DNA of 22,495 bases from a virus. The stretch lies in the IMG/VR virus record IMGVR_UViG_3300037069_001481, positions 1-22,495 of that record. One strand, given 5' to 3'. Shown one piece after another: positions 6,190 to 13,820 of this stretch. Within the stretch, counting starts at the first letter, position 1, and each line of letters opens with the position of its first letter. Below the pieces are notes generated by a model. That model worked only from the letters and a program-made list of their open reading frames with translations, was not told where the DNA came from and made no database searches. Made by a program: the position numbers and the translations under genes.

Positions 6190-6681
6190 ATGGAAAACAA
6201 ATCAGCAAGGATTACAGGATACACGGCGGGGACAGATATTTCACTTTTAGATATTCCAAAAGAAAAAATAAGATTAAAGCCGCATCAGGAAATGATACTC
6301 AATGCAAGGGTAAAGAATTTGGCATTAATTCAAAACAACTCAGAAGAACTAACAGAAAAGTTTAATGACCTGCTTCCTAAAATCTGTATAATAACCGGAA
6401 TGAGTATGCCTGAAGGTCAAATGGCAGAACTTACAAAAGCCGAAATAATATCATTTCTTTTAGATTTCGGTTACAAGTTATTAAATGAGGATGAGGTTAT
6501 GTTGGCGTTTAGGATTAACGCACAAGGGAATGCCCGTTTTTCTGACGGTAGTTACTTAACTCCTATTTCGCCTATCGGAGAATATTTGAACGTGTTTTAC
6601 TGCGGGAGAGTTTTATCAAATTATATGATTTTAAGAAACACGTTTGATTCAGAAATTAGAAATATTATGAACGGTTATTAA
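6190..6681 (+). CDS. hypothetical protein, probably replication accessory
   Basis: A 163-residue protein without a family I can name. After an unstructured N-terminus, most of the chain is helical (about 30-75). Then come TKAEIISFLLDFGYKLLNEDEVMLAFRIN (about 82-110) and a C-terminal part with YLNVFYCGRVLSNYM (about 132-146). In Bacteroidetes phages, small helical proteins in this place, just before the helicase gene, are sometimes loaders or primosome components; here that is only context. Its ATG follows a run of seven A after the candidate origin. It ends 8 bases before the primase-helicase. Confidence 0.55.
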   Translation: MENKSARITGYTAGTDISLLDIPKEKIRLKPHQEMILNARVKNLALIQNNSEELTEKFNDLLPKICIITGMSMPEGQMAELTKAEIISFLLDFGYKLLNEDEVMLAFRINAQGNARFSDGSYLTPISPIGEYLNVFYCGRVLSNYMILRNTFDSEIRNIMNGY

Positions 6682-6689
6682 TTTTTTTT

Positions 6690-8771
6690 ATGGATAAGCA
6701 CGATTTTTCAGCACTTAATGATATACCTGGATTAAGATTTATTCCTTGTAAAGACACAAAACAACCTATACCAAAAAATTGGCAGACTCAAACTACTCCC
6801 CATGACCTTACTCAGTGCGTATATGTAGGTTTAGTTTGCGGAGAACCTTCGGGTGGTATTGAAGTTATTGATGTGGACGAAAAATATTCTTTAGATGGTA
6901 AACTGTTTGAAAACTACAAAAAGGCAATTCATCAAACAGATCCGATGCTTTTAAAGAAATTGGTCGTACAAAAAACAAAAAACGGTGGGTTCCATTTTAT
7001 TTACCGATGTGCCGTTATAGGCGGCAATTCCAAACTTGCAAATCGCCCTACTACCGATAGAGAAAAGAAAGAGACTTACGACAAGGCTTTTCAGGCAGAA
7101 CTTGTAAATCCTAAAAATGATAAAGGAGAGGAACAAGCTAAGAAGGTTGCTGAAAAGGCATACAAAAACGACAAAGTAAGAGTGCTATTAGAGACAAGGG
7201 GTACAGGTGGGCAAATCATAATTCACCCTTCACCGGGATATGAAATAATTCACGGTGATATTTACGGTATAAACCAAATAACGCTTGAAGAAAGAGAAAT
7301 ACTATTTTCAGTCGCAAGGTCATTTAACAAGGTTTTTGTAGAGAAGGAACAACCTAAACAAATAGGTGTTAAAAGAGAGGGTCTTTCAACTTTTGATGAT
7401 TACAATGAGCGTGGAGATGTTGTAGGGTTGCTTGAATCTAACGGGTGGAAATTTGTGGGCACAAAATCAGATAAGACAATATTTCTTCGCCCCGGTCAAA
7501 CTACATCACAAACAAGCGGCAACTACGACCATGCTAAAAAATGGTTTTCTGTATTTACCACAAGTACGGAGTTTGAACCTGAGACTGCTTACTTACCCTA
7601 TGCCGTTTATGCCATGCTTGAATGTAATGGTAACTTTTCCGAAGCAAGTAAAAAATTGTATGATTTAGGATATGGAGACAGGTATGAAGAAAAGAAAAAA
7701 AACACATACGAAAGTACAAGGGTAATAAAATCAAGAGTTGACCCTTTGGATGATGACTATTCATTTTTGGCTACAGGAGATGATTATAATGGTTATTTAG
7801 GTCAGGTTATTGACGGCACATTGCCTATGGGTTTAACTACGGGTAGCCCTGAGATGGATAAACACTTTCTTTTTAAAGAAGCAGAATTAATGATGTTCAA
7901 CGGACATGATAACGTAGGTAAGTCTGTCTTTGTTTGGTGGCTTTTAATGCTTTCTGCAATGTATCATGGATGGGTAGGAATAATTTTCTCTTCAGAAAAT
8001 ACATTGGGTGCATTTATGAGAAAAATGATACAGTTTTATTGGGGTAAACCTTTGCGTGGATTTGGCGCACAGACACCACAAGAATTTGAAACCGCAAAGG
8101 CGTTTGTAGAAAAGCACTTCATACTTATTAAAGCACAAGAGGACTTGTATAATTACAAGGATATTATGAACATGGTAAAAAAGGCAAGGATTAAATACCC
8201 GAACTTAAAATACGGCATGATTGACCCGTATAATAGTTTAAAAATGGATTTAAGCGGTTTTAGTAAATTGTCATCTCACGATTACCATTACGAAGCTATA
8301 AGCGAAATAAAATCTTACGGACAGACTACAAAGTTCGGATGGTTTATAAATCATCATTGCGTTACCGAAGCATTAAGAAAATTAGATAGTGACGGTTATC
8401 CTATTGCACCAAATAAAGCAGATACTGAAGGTGGTGGAAAGATGGCTAATAAGGGAGATGGGTTTGGTACTGTTCACAGAAAAGTTCAGCACCCTACAGA
8501 TTGGATGGTTACGGAGTTTCATATAAGAAAAGTTAAAGATACAGAGACAGGCGGTAAGCATACAGTAATAAACGACCCACTAAGGTTTGAAATGATAAAA
8601 AATGGATGTGGCTTTAGAGAACGTTTAGATGGTGGCAACCCGATAGATCCGATACGAGAATGGCATAAATCACAAGGTAGAAATTTAGACGAGCAATTAG
8701 TCCCCGGTGTAATTTGGAAACCATACCAAGATGACAAAGATGATGACCTAAAAGACTTTATCCCATTTTAA
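6690..8771 (+). CDS. primase-helicase fusion (Prim-Pol plus DnaB-like RecA domain)
   Basis: A 693-residue replication enzyme. The N-terminal domain (about 10-215) looks like a bifunctional primase-polymerase of the archaeo-eukaryotic type: acidic motif IDVD (60-63; D61, D63) after GLVCGEPSGGIEV, then the histidine motif GGFHFIY (99-105; H102), then RGTGGQIIIHPSPGY (170-184). A linker domain (about 232-330) precedes a RecA/DnaB-type ATPase. Its Walker A is GHDNVGKS (405-412, Lys411), Walker B is YGMID (508-512, Asp512), and FINHHCV-like residues follow near 550. It should unwind DNA and lay primers at the phage fork. A 2-base gap to the next gene suggests coupling. Which activities are retained cannot be judged by eye. 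Confidence 0.85.
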   Translation: MDKHDFSALNDIPGLRFIPCKDTKQPIPKNWQTQTTPHDLTQCVYVGLVCGEPSGGIEVIDVDEKYSLDGKLFENYKKAIHQTDPMLLKKLVVQKTKNGGFHFIYRCAVIGGNSKLANRPTTDREKKETYDKAFQAELVNPKNDKGEEQAKKVAEKAYKNDKVRVLLETRGTGGQIIIHPSPGYEIIHGDIYGINQITLEEREILFSVARSFNKVFVEKEQPKQIGVKREGLSTFDDYNERGDVVGLLESNGWKFVGTKSDKTIFLRPGQTTSQTSGNYDHAKKWFSVFTTSTEFEPETAYLPYAVYAMLECNGNFSEASKKLYDLGYGDRYEEKKKNTYESTRVIKSRVDPLDDDYSFLATGDDYNGYLGQVIDGTLPMGLTTGSPEMDKHFLFKEAELMMFNGHDNVGKSVFVWWLLMLSAMYHGWVGIIFSSENTLGAFMRKMIQFYWGKPLRGFGAQTPQEFETAKAFVEKHFILIKAQEDLYNYKDIMNMVKKARIKYPNLKYGMIDPYNSLKMDLSGFSKLSSHDYHYEAISEIKSYGQTTKFGWFINHHCVTEALRKLDSDGYPIAPNKADTEGGGKMANKGDGFGTVHRKVQHPTDWMVTEFHIRKVKDTETGGKHTVINDPLRFEMIKNGCGFRERLDGGNPIDPIREWHKSQGRNLDEQLVPGVIWKPYQDDKDDDLKDFIPF

Positions 8772-8773
8772 TT

Positions 8774-9004
8774 ATGAGCAACAAGACAGCAATAGTGCGA
8801 AATCCTGCCAATAATGAAATTTACAGGCATATATCGGGAACGACTTATAAAAACCTTCGGACGGGCGTGTCAGGAGATATACCTAATGAAATAGCAGGTA
8901 AGCACCTTGTTTTGAACGTAGAGTTAAGTACTATTTTAAACAAGGAAAATCAGATAGAGCGTCTTATAGAAGGGTTGGGATTACGTTATGAACCAATTAA
9001 ATAA
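8774..9004 (+). CDS. small conserved phage protein after the helicase
   Basis: A 76-residue protein with the segments IPNEIAGKHLVLN (36-48) and NKENQIERLIEGLGLRYE (56-73). Small proteins of this look often follow the replicative helicase in Bacteroidetes phages; I know no function. The first half is beta-like, the second half is one amphipathic helix. It starts 2 bases after the helicase stop codon, so expression is likely coupled, and a supporting role in replication is a reasonable but unproven guess. Confidence 0.55.
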   Translation: MSNKTAIVRNPANNEIYRHISGTTYKNLRTGVSGDIPNEIAGKHLVLNVELSTILNKENQIERLIEGLGLRYEPIK

Positions 9005-9012
9005 AATATATT

Positions 9013-9522
9013 ATGAAATTAGAACAACAAGTATGCTCTTTGGAGCAATCAAAGAAATTAAAGTCACTTGGAGTGAATGGTAAATCAATATTTTATTGGT
9101 GGGATTTTAATAAGGTTTCTAAGTCATTTTTTCATGGCAACCCAAAATTGCAATATGGCAATATTTGTCCGGGAGCGTCAGCAGAAGCAAAAGTAAACGC
9201 TGAGTTAAAAGAATGCTTTTCCCCTGCTTTTACAGCAGCAGAAATTGGAGTAATGCTTCCCTGTAGAGTTTGGGTAGGTGATGATATGTACCAACTGTCT
9301 TTAATGAAGTCTGATGAAACTTGGCATAAAAAACAATCGAGAACAAATACATCATTTCATTATGAATACGATTTTGTAAATAAAGAAAATCAAATTGAAG
9401 TTTTAGGAGGTGTTCAAGTAGGTAACATAAATGAGGCTGTATCCAGAGCAGAAATTCTTATATGGCTATTAGAAAATAAACATACTACCGCCGAAGAAGT
9501 AAACTCCCGTCTTAACTCCTAA
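9013..9522 (+). CDS. conserved phage protein, first of a tandem pair
   Basis: A 169-residue protein of a family common in phages of several phyla, function unknown. Typical marks are the N-terminal LEQQVCSLEQSKKLKSLGV (3-21), an FYWW segment (27-30), AFTAAEIGVMLP (73-84) and a C-terminal helix AEILIWLLENK (147-157). The next gene (9570) is a homologue with the same order of motifs, so the two arose by duplication or by acquisition of a related copy. A stretch KENQIE occurs here and in the preceding small protein. Start ATG at 9013. Confidence 0.65.
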   Translation: MKLEQQVCSLEQSKKLKSLGVNGKSIFYWWDFNKVSKSFFHGNPKLQYGNICPGASAEAKVNAELKECFSPAFTAAEIGVMLPCRVWVGDDMYQLSLMKSDETWHKKQSRTNTSFHYEYDFVNKENQIEVLGGVQVGNINEAVSRAEILIWLLENKHTTAEEVNSRLNS

Positions 9523-9569
9523 ACTCAAATAGAAATCACTTATCAGAAACAGTGTAAAAAATAAAAGAT

Positions 9570-10049
9570 ATGAAATTAGATAAACAAGTATGCACATTGG
9601 ATCAGTCAAAAAAGTTAGTTGAATTAGGGGTGAAGCAAGATGCTAATTTTTATTGGAAGGTAAACGAAATACAAACAGTTATTACAGACTTTGAAATGAA
9701 GCGGATGATTGAAAGAAGTTTACCGGGAATTAATGAATATTTTCCAGCTTATACAGAAGCAGAATTATTAAAAATGCTTCCATTTATTATCGGTTGTAAA
9801 AATGGATTGGATGATGATTATTTTCTTTCAATTCATGGGGGGCGTAATGGATGGCATATTCAGTACAAAACAAATAAAGGTGATGTTATTGTTAATTCTG
9901 ATGGGGATATTGATCGTGCTGTTGGCTATTTGCATAACACATACAGAGTTGCTTATGATTTGGCAGATTGTGCAGCACGTTATCTTATCATGCTTTTGGA
10001 ATCTAAAACACTCCCCGCCGAAGAGGTAAATAAACGTATCGCCGCTTAA
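9570..10049 (+). CDS. conserved phage protein, second of a tandem pair
   Basis: A 159-residue homologue of the preceding gene. Shared points are LDKQVCTLDQSKKLVELGV (3-21), FYW (27-29), FPAYTEAELLKMLP (56-69) and a C-terminal helix ending KTLPAEEVNKRI. The DNA of the first 50 bases is also clearly similar between the two genes, while the middles differ strongly. Function unknown. Two diverged copies side by side suggest dosage or partner divergence rather than a recent duplication. Start ATG at 9570, after an A/T-rich leader. Confidence 0.65.
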   Translation: MKLDKQVCTLDQSKKLVELGVKQDANFYWKVNEIQTVITDFEMKRMIERSLPGINEYFPAYTEAELLKMLPFIIGCKNGLDDDYFLSIHGGRNGWHIQYKTNKGDVIVNSDGDIDRAVGYLHNTYRVAYDLADCAARYLIMLLESKTLPAEEVNKRIAA

Positions 10050-10087
10050 CCGGATAGGATATTACACTAAACCATTAAAAAAAAATT

Positions 10088-10258
10088 ATGAACGAATTAG
10101 AAAAGGCGATAATCGCAGGAGAAGTACAAGTTGATTTGTATTTGGATGATGTAAGCACAAAAGATTTTATCAGAGATATAGAAGATATAAAAAGTAAGTA
10201 TTCCGATAAGGGTGCAATACAGCAAGCGATTGATAAATTAAAAGAACTTTTACCATAA
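10088..10258 (+). CDS. 56-residue acidic helical protein
   Basis: A short gene: ATG at 10088, TAA at 10256-10258. The product begins MNELEKAIIAGEVQVD and ends DKLKELLP; it is acidic and mostly helical, with no recognised family. Support for coding is its place in a tight same-strand run, the AAATT leader directly before the ATG, and an exact ACACTAAACCA motif at 10064-10074, the leader sequence seen before other starts here. The next gene begins 12 bases after the stop. Confidence 0.55.
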   Translation: MNELEKAIIAGEVQVDLYLDDVSTKDFIRDIEDIKSKYSDKGAIQQAIDKLKELLP

Positions 10259-10270
10259 CCCCTACTAACA

Positions 10271-10522
10271 ATGGCAGCAGATAATATGACCGAAATAGAA
10301 AATAGGTTATCAGATAATGTAAAGTACCTGATACTTTATTTAAACATGACACAAAGTAAATTCGCTGATTTTGTAAAAGTTGGATATAGAACTATAGATA
10401 CTTGGGAGAGTAAAAGAAACAGAATAAAGATTGCTCAGATAATAAAAATATCTACAGCTTCGGGCATATCAATAGACGATTTATGTAGGTCGGATTTGAG
10501 AAGTGTTTTAAAAATTAAGTAA
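10271..10522 (+). CDS. XRE-type HTH regulator
   Basis: An 83-residue DNA-binding protein. Residues 14-72 fit an XRE/Cro HTH: VKYLILYLNMTQSKFADFV (17-35) gives the first two helices with the conserved Gln, GYRTIDTWESKRNR (38-51) the recognition helix, and IAQIIKISTASGISIDDL (54-71) the closing helices. This is a typical small phage or chromosomal regulator, here inside the replication block, so it probably adjusts early gene expression. An ATG at residue 6 is an alternative start. No partner toxin is visible next to it. Confidence 0.65.
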   Translation: MAADNMTEIENRLSDNVKYLILYLNMTQSKFADFVKVGYRTIDTWESKRNRIKIAQIIKISTASGISIDDLCRSDLRSVLKIK

Positions 10523-10540
10523 CCAACTAAACTAAATAAT

Positions 10541-10750
10541 ATGATAACAACATTAGACGGAGTTAAATTAAAGAGAGGGGATATTGGATTTTTTATCGGA
10601 GTGACTATACAAGGAGAATATGTACCTGGCAGAGGTAAGGTTCACTCAAAAAGTCCTGATTATTCATTACCCAATGAGGATAGGGTTTATTCAACAAGAC
10701 AGGCTTGCCAAGAGGCTTGTGATATTAAAAACAAAAATAAAAACGACTAA
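10541..10750 (+). CDS. small hypothetical protein
   Basis: A 69-residue basic, beta-rich protein of unknown function. It has GVKLKRGDIGFFIG (7-20), a possible small barrel, and YSTRQACQEACDIKNKN (50-66), a C-terminal helix with two cysteines four residues apart. It sits between the HTH gene and the gene at 10753 with gaps of 18 and 2 bases, so it is part of the same transcript. The leader before the ATG (CCAACTAAACTAAATAAT) resembles the other A-rich leaders of the window. Confidence 0.5.
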   Translation: MITTLDGVKLKRGDIGFFIGVTIQGEYVPGRGKVHSKSPDYSLPNEDRVYSTRQACQEACDIKNKNKND

Positions 10751-10752
10751 TT

Positions 10753-11076
10753 ATGAAACACCAAAAACTTGAAAAACCATTAAACGATTGGGCTAAGTGC
10801 CTATGGATTTTGATTGACAGTTATCTACCGGGAGTAAGTATGGCTAAAGTGCTTACCGTTTACTCCCCTACCTTTTATAAGTGGCAAACTCGATTGTCAA
10901 ATATTTTAGAAGCGCACCCGAAGTTAAAAGTATCAAAGGTTACTATTCCTTACACCGATAAAATAACAGGTAAGAGTAAACACTACACTCAGTACACTTT
11001 ACTAAGTAACATTAAGCACTGTATAAATACCTACAACTTTATCAATAAGAACGGATGCCCAAAACCAAAAGAATAA
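10753..11076 (+). CDS. hypothetical basic protein
   Basis: A 107-residue, strongly basic protein that I do not recognise with certainty. A helical N-terminal part (DWAKCLWILIDSYLPGVSMAK, about 12-32) leads into a segment with YSPTFYKWQTRLSNILEAHP (about 37-56) and a beta part with KVSKVTIPYTDKITGKSKHYT (about 60-80). The charge and the helix-then-hairpin order would fit a winged helix, which is only a guess. It follows the gene at 10541 by 2 bases, and the next start comes 2 bases after its stop codon. Confidence 0.5.
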   Translation: MKHQKLEKPLNDWAKCLWILIDSYLPGVSMAKVLTVYSPTFYKWQTRLSNILEAHPKLKVSKVTIPYTDKITGKSKHYTQYTLLSNIKHCINTYNFINKNGCPKPKE

Positions 11077-11078
11077 TT

Positions 11079-11330
11079 ATGTCAGATACATACAAAGGCT
11101 TCAGAATAAAAAGGTATCAAGAGGCATATACTCCTGTTTATGATAATGGAATGCACAGTGCTATATTCTTAGGAAGTATGGGTGCTGCTAAAAGAGCGAT
11201 TGATGTTTATCTAAAAAGTAAAACCCAAACACCAATAGTAACACCTACTAAAAGAATACCTGAAGATTGGCTGAATAAAATTATTGATAGACCCGCAGCC
11301 ACTTACTCCAATAAAAACTTTAAACTATGA
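11079..11330 (+). CDS. small hypothetical protein
   Basis: An 83-residue protein. The longer frame begins at 11055 inside the previous gene; the ATG at 11079, 2 bases after that gene's stop and preceded by AATT, fits the local start style, so I use it. The product starts MSDTYKGFRIKRYQ and has a helix AAKRAIDVYLKSK (about 37-49). The YKGFRI beginning is seen in small phage proteins of unknown function. Its stop codon TGA overlaps the ATG of the DnaA-like gene (ATGA), implying translational coupling with it. Confidence 0.55.
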   Translation: MSDTYKGFRIKRYQEAYTPVYDNGMHSAIFLGSMGAAKRAIDVYLKSKTQTPIVTPTKRIPEDWLNKIIDRPAATYSNKNFKL

Positions 11331-11752
11331 CAGCAGATGAATTTTTAAAAGAAAGAGGAATAGATTGTGATAGCATACGGATAATGTCTCAAAACGGAGG
11401 ACTGTATAAAGTATCAACCTTAATGCACGAGTATAAGCACTCATTTGTAATAACCAATAAGATAAGCCCCGAAGAGATTATAAAGGCAGCTTGTTTATTC
11501 TTTGGGGTAAGTGAAAAGATAATTACCGGGCCGTGGAAGAATAGGGATGTTTGCGAACCCCGATATATGATTATGCTTTACCTAAAATTACACGGATATA
11601 ACATGACACATATCGCCCGGCTATTTCACAAGAGAGACCATACCTCAGTTGGATATTCAATAAGAACAATCCAAACGACAATGAATGAATCTCCCGAAAA
11701 GGAAAAATTATACAAAGACATGGAAACACATTTAATACCATACATAAACTAA
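11327..11752 (+). CDS. stand-alone DnaA C-terminal (domain IV) DNA-binding protein
   Basis: A 141-residue protein whose residues about 46-125 match the DNA-binding domain IV of the bacterial initiator DnaA: ISPEEIIKAACLFFGVS (46-62), PRYMIMLYLKLHGYNMTHIARLF (78-100) and the signature loop RDHTSV (103-108), which in DnaA contacts the DnaA box. The ATPase and oligomerisation domains of DnaA are missing, so it should bind boxes without opening DNA. Such proteins are known in phages and may recruit or compete with host DnaA. Residues 1-45 are unrelated to DnaA. An exact DnaA box occurs at 5647. It starts inside the stop of the previous gene (ATGA). Confidence 0.8.
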   Translation: MTADEFLKERGIDCDSIRIMSQNGGLYKVSTLMHEYKHSFVITNKISPEEIIKAACLFFGVSEKIITGPWKNRDVCEPRYMIMLYLKLHGYNMTHIARLFHKRDHTSVGYSIRTIQTTMNESPEKEKLYKDMETHLIPYIN

Positions 11753-11758
11753 TTAACC

Positions 11759-12004
11759 ATGACCGAAAATAACTTTCAACAAACAAACAAACAATACATA
11801 GACACAGAAGCCTACTTAAATACTAAAGGATATGCAGTAGCACCATGCTCAGAATCTTCAGGAGAAATAACTTCTCTTTATCTTCAGGACTCTATGACAA
11901 GATCGGATTTAATAATTTCTGATATAAAGTCATTATTGGGAGAAGAATACAAAGTTTACCGTCTGCCTAATTTGGGAAATATTTATATAGAATTAAAGAA
12001 ATGA
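11759..12004 (+). CDS. small hypothetical protein with a duplicated 3' end
   Basis: An 81-residue protein of unknown function. It contains DTEAYLNTKGYAVAPCSE (about 15-32), a helix SDLIISDIKSLLGEEY (about 49-64), and ends with EYKVYRLPNLGNIYIELKK. The last 19 codons are repeated, with synonymous changes, just downstream of the PP-loop gene (12863-12919), so a second relative of this gene once stood there. The stop codon TGA overlaps the ATG of the PP-loop gene (12001). Start ATG at 11759, 6 bases after the DnaA-like gene. Confidence 0.55.
   Translation: MTENNFQQTNKQYIDTEAYLNTKGYAVAPCSESSGEITSLYLQDSMTRSDLIISDIKSLLGEEYKVYRLPNLGNIYIELKK
11944..12000 (+). repeat. left copy of a 57-bp diverged direct repeat
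   Basis: This copy encodes the C-terminus of the gene at 11759. It aligns without gaps to 12863-12919. Many differences are silent, and the encoded peptides agree at 17 of 19 positions, so both copies evolved under coding constraint. The pair brackets the PP-loop gene. Confidence 0.7.
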
Positions 12005-12861
12005 AAAAACGCTTATTAATATCATTTAGCGGCGGTCGTACTTCAGCATACATGACTTGGTGGTTATTGAATGAGTGGCAGGACAGGGATAATTGGGAGA
12101 TTGTAGTGGTATTTGCTAACACAGGGAAAGAAGATGAAGGGACTTTATTTTTTGTGGATGAATGCGCCCAGGAATGGGGGATTGATATAGTTTGGATTGA
12201 GGCTAAGTGTATTGATGAAAACGGACAGCCATATTCTGAAAAAGGGTGGAAAGTTAAACACAGGATTGTTACTTACGAAACTGCATCCCGTAAAGGAGAA
12301 CCTTTTGAAGAAATGATTTCAATGCTTGGTATCCCTTCTACCAATGCTCCGTTTTGTTCTTACCAATTAAAAAGACTGCCGATTATTGATTTCGCAACTT
12401 CAATCGGTTGGGATGATTATCATACTGCAATAGGCATAAGAATAGATGAATCAAATAGGTTTAACCCGAAATGGGATGAATTGAAAATATTCTACCCTTT
12501 CGCAAGCGTACACCCTACAAATAAAAGCAGAGTAAACTTGTGGTGGAATAAACAGTCATTTGATTTGAATATACATCCTGATGATGGCAACTGTGACGGA
12601 TGTTGGAAGAAAGGGGATGAAACCCTTGCAAGAATAATGATAAGAAAACCCGAAGTTTTTATATGGTGGGAACAAATGACTGCAAAGTATGGTCAATCAA
12701 ATCCGAGATTATCTGAACTAAAGCCACCATTCCACTTTTACAGAAGAAATAAATCAGTTGAAGATATTCGGAGTCTGGCTAAACTATCACAAGCAGAATT
12801 AAAGCAATTAACAATGTTTGACGAAGCAAGCACTTGCTCTGAAAGCTGCGAAGTATTTTAA
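12001..12861 (+). CDS. PP-loop ATPase of the PAPS-reductase family
   Basis: A 286-residue protein with the PP-loop motif SFSGGRTSA (8-16) that binds ATP in adenylating enzymes. FCSYQLKRLPI (118-128; C119) matches the CT..LK-type block of the PAPS reductase/DndC-like group, and C198-x2-C201 and C279-x3-C283 could hold an Fe-S or zinc site. Family members reduce PAPS, thiolate tRNA, or put sulfur into DNA backbones (DndC). Phages often carry this branch and its substrate is not established. Next to a methyltransferase, a modification role is plausible. No dnd or ssp partner is visible, so phosphorothioation cannot be claimed. It overlaps the previous gene by ATGA and is flanked by a direct repeat, suggesting entry as a cassette. 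Confidence 0.75.
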   Translation: MKKRLLISFSGGRTSAYMTWWLLNEWQDRDNWEIVVVFANTGKEDEGTLFFVDECAQEWGIDIVWIEAKCIDENGQPYSEKGWKVKHRIVTYETASRKGEPFEEMISMLGIPSTNAPFCSYQLKRLPIIDFATSIGWDDYHTAIGIRIDESNRFNPKWDELKIFYPFASVHPTNKSRVNLWWNKQSFDLNIHPDDGNCDGCWKKGDETLARIMIRKPEVFIWWEQMTAKYGQSNPRLSELKPPFHFYRRNKSVEDIRSLAKLSQAELKQLTMFDEASTCSESCEVF

Positions 12862-12862
12862 A

Positions 12863-12926
12863 AGAATACAAAGTATATCGCTTACCTAATCTTGGGAGAA
12901 TATTTATTGAATTAAAGAAAGTATGA
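12863..12926 (+). pseudogene. 3' remnant of a paralogue of the gene at 11759 (right repeat copy)
   Basis: Directly after the stop codon of the PP-loop gene, a frame reads EYKVYRLPNLGRIFIELKKV and then TGA. It equals the C-terminus of the gene at 11759 except at two residues, with many silent changes. There is no start codon. The TGA overlaps the ATG of the methyltransferase (12923), just as the intact gene's stop overlaps the PP-loop start. The remnant shows that a relative once preceded the methyltransferase. Confidence 0.65.
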
Positions 12927-13396
12927 AAACAGACAAATTGATATTAGATGCTTGTTGTGGTAGTAGGATGTTTTGGTTTGATAAGACAAACCCTAATGTG
13001 CTGTTTGCTGATATTCGTAATGAAGATTATATTATGTGTAATGGGAAAGAATTAAATGTACGCCCTGATGTTGAACATGACTTTAGAGATATGCCTTATG
13101 AGGACAATACTTTTCAGATGGTAGTATTTGACCCGCCTCATTTAAAATCACTTGCCAAAGATACTTGGATGGCTCAGAAATATGGAACGCTATTACCTAC
13201 GTGGGAGCAAGATATAAAAGCGGGGTTTGATGAATGTATGAGAGTTCTAAAAAAACACGGCACACTTATCTTCAAATGGAATGAAGCTCAGGTAAAACTC
13301 AACCAAGTATTAGATGCAATAAAAGTGCAACCCCTTTTTGGTCATACCACAGGCAAGCATGGTAGAACAATTTGGATAGCATTTATGAAACTATAA
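12923..13396 (+). CDS. small class I SAM-dependent methyltransferase
   Basis: A 157-residue enzyme. ILDACCGSRMF (7-17) is the SAM-binding motif I, VLFADIR (26-32) the motif II strand, VVFDPPHL (67-74; D70-P71-P72-H73) the catalytic motif IV, and GTLIFKWNE near 113-121 a later core strand. I recognise the family from many phages, where it is listed as a putative DNA or unspecified methyltransferase. DPPH resembles the DPPY/DPPF of N6-adenine or N4-cytosine enzymes, but the short length leaves little room for target recognition. It may protect phage DNA or modify another substrate. Its ATG overlaps the end of the gene remnant upstream. Confidence 0.75.
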   Translation: MKTDKLILDACCGSRMFWFDKTNPNVLFADIRNEDYIMCNGKELNVRPDVEHDFRDMPYEDNTFQMVVFDPPHLKSLAKDTWMAQKYGTLLPTWEQDIKAGFDECMRVLKKHGTLIFKWNEAQVKLNQVLDAIKVQPLFGHTTGKHGRTIWIAFMKL

Positions 13397-13398
13397 TT

Positions 13399-13605
13399 AT
13401 GAATAAAGACAGCATAATAAATCAACTTAAAAGAATTGAAGCATCAATTTCAAGGGCAAAAGTTCCCTTTGAGATAGACTTAGTTCACCCCAATACAATA
13501 ACAGTAACCGTATGGGAACTTATGAAAGCAATTAAGCAAGCTGAGAACATTATATCTGAAATAACCATAGAATACCCTGAAATAAAACAATCCGTTCTAA
13601 AATGA
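13399..13605 (+). CDS. small hypothetical protein
   Basis: A 68-residue, mostly helical protein without a recognised family. The frame opens at 13372 inside the methyltransferase, but the ATG at 13399, 2 bases past that stop and preceded by AATT, is the likely start. Sequence marks are INQLKRIEASISRAKVPFEI (6-25) and a helix VWELMKAIKQAENIISEI (about 37-54). It overlaps the next gene by ATGA at 13602, so the two are probably coupled. Confidence 0.5.
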   Translation: MNKDSIINQLKRIEASISRAKVPFEIDLVHPNTITVTVWELMKAIKQAENIISEITIEYPEIKQSVLK

Positions 13606-13820
13606 CAGACCTCCAAGACCCATACACCTATCAAATACACCACCTAAACGAATACTACAAGTATCCCAGAAGTAATAAACGCTATAAACTAATAGAAGTA
13701 GATCGTTGGAGATACATATTTGAAGATGGTCATAGGGTAACTGATAATGTATTCTGTGATTTGATAAGATGCAAAACAGGTATTCAAGTATATAATGAGG
13801 TGCAGATGGAGATGTTTTAA
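13602..13820 (+). CDS. last gene of the rightward replication block, hypothetical
   Basis: A 72-residue protein, rich in Tyr, Arg and His, function unknown. RYKLIEVDRWRYIFEDGHRVTDNVF (about 27-51) looks like a beta-hairpin domain. The start overlaps the stop of the previous gene (ATGA). The stop codon TAA (13818-13820) overlaps the stop codon of the convergent methyltransferase gene, so the two blocks meet with no spacer and no room for a standard terminator. Confidence 0.5.
   Translation: MTDLQDPYTYQIHHLNEYYKYPRSNKRYKLIEVDRWRYIFEDGHRVTDNVFCDLIRCKTGIQVYNEVQMEMF

Noticed and set aside
12001-12861. Phosphorothioation (dnd-type) system
   Set aside because: Only a single PP-loop protein is present. 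No cysteine desulfurase, dndB/D/E or ssp partner lies within the window, so the system cannot be claimed.
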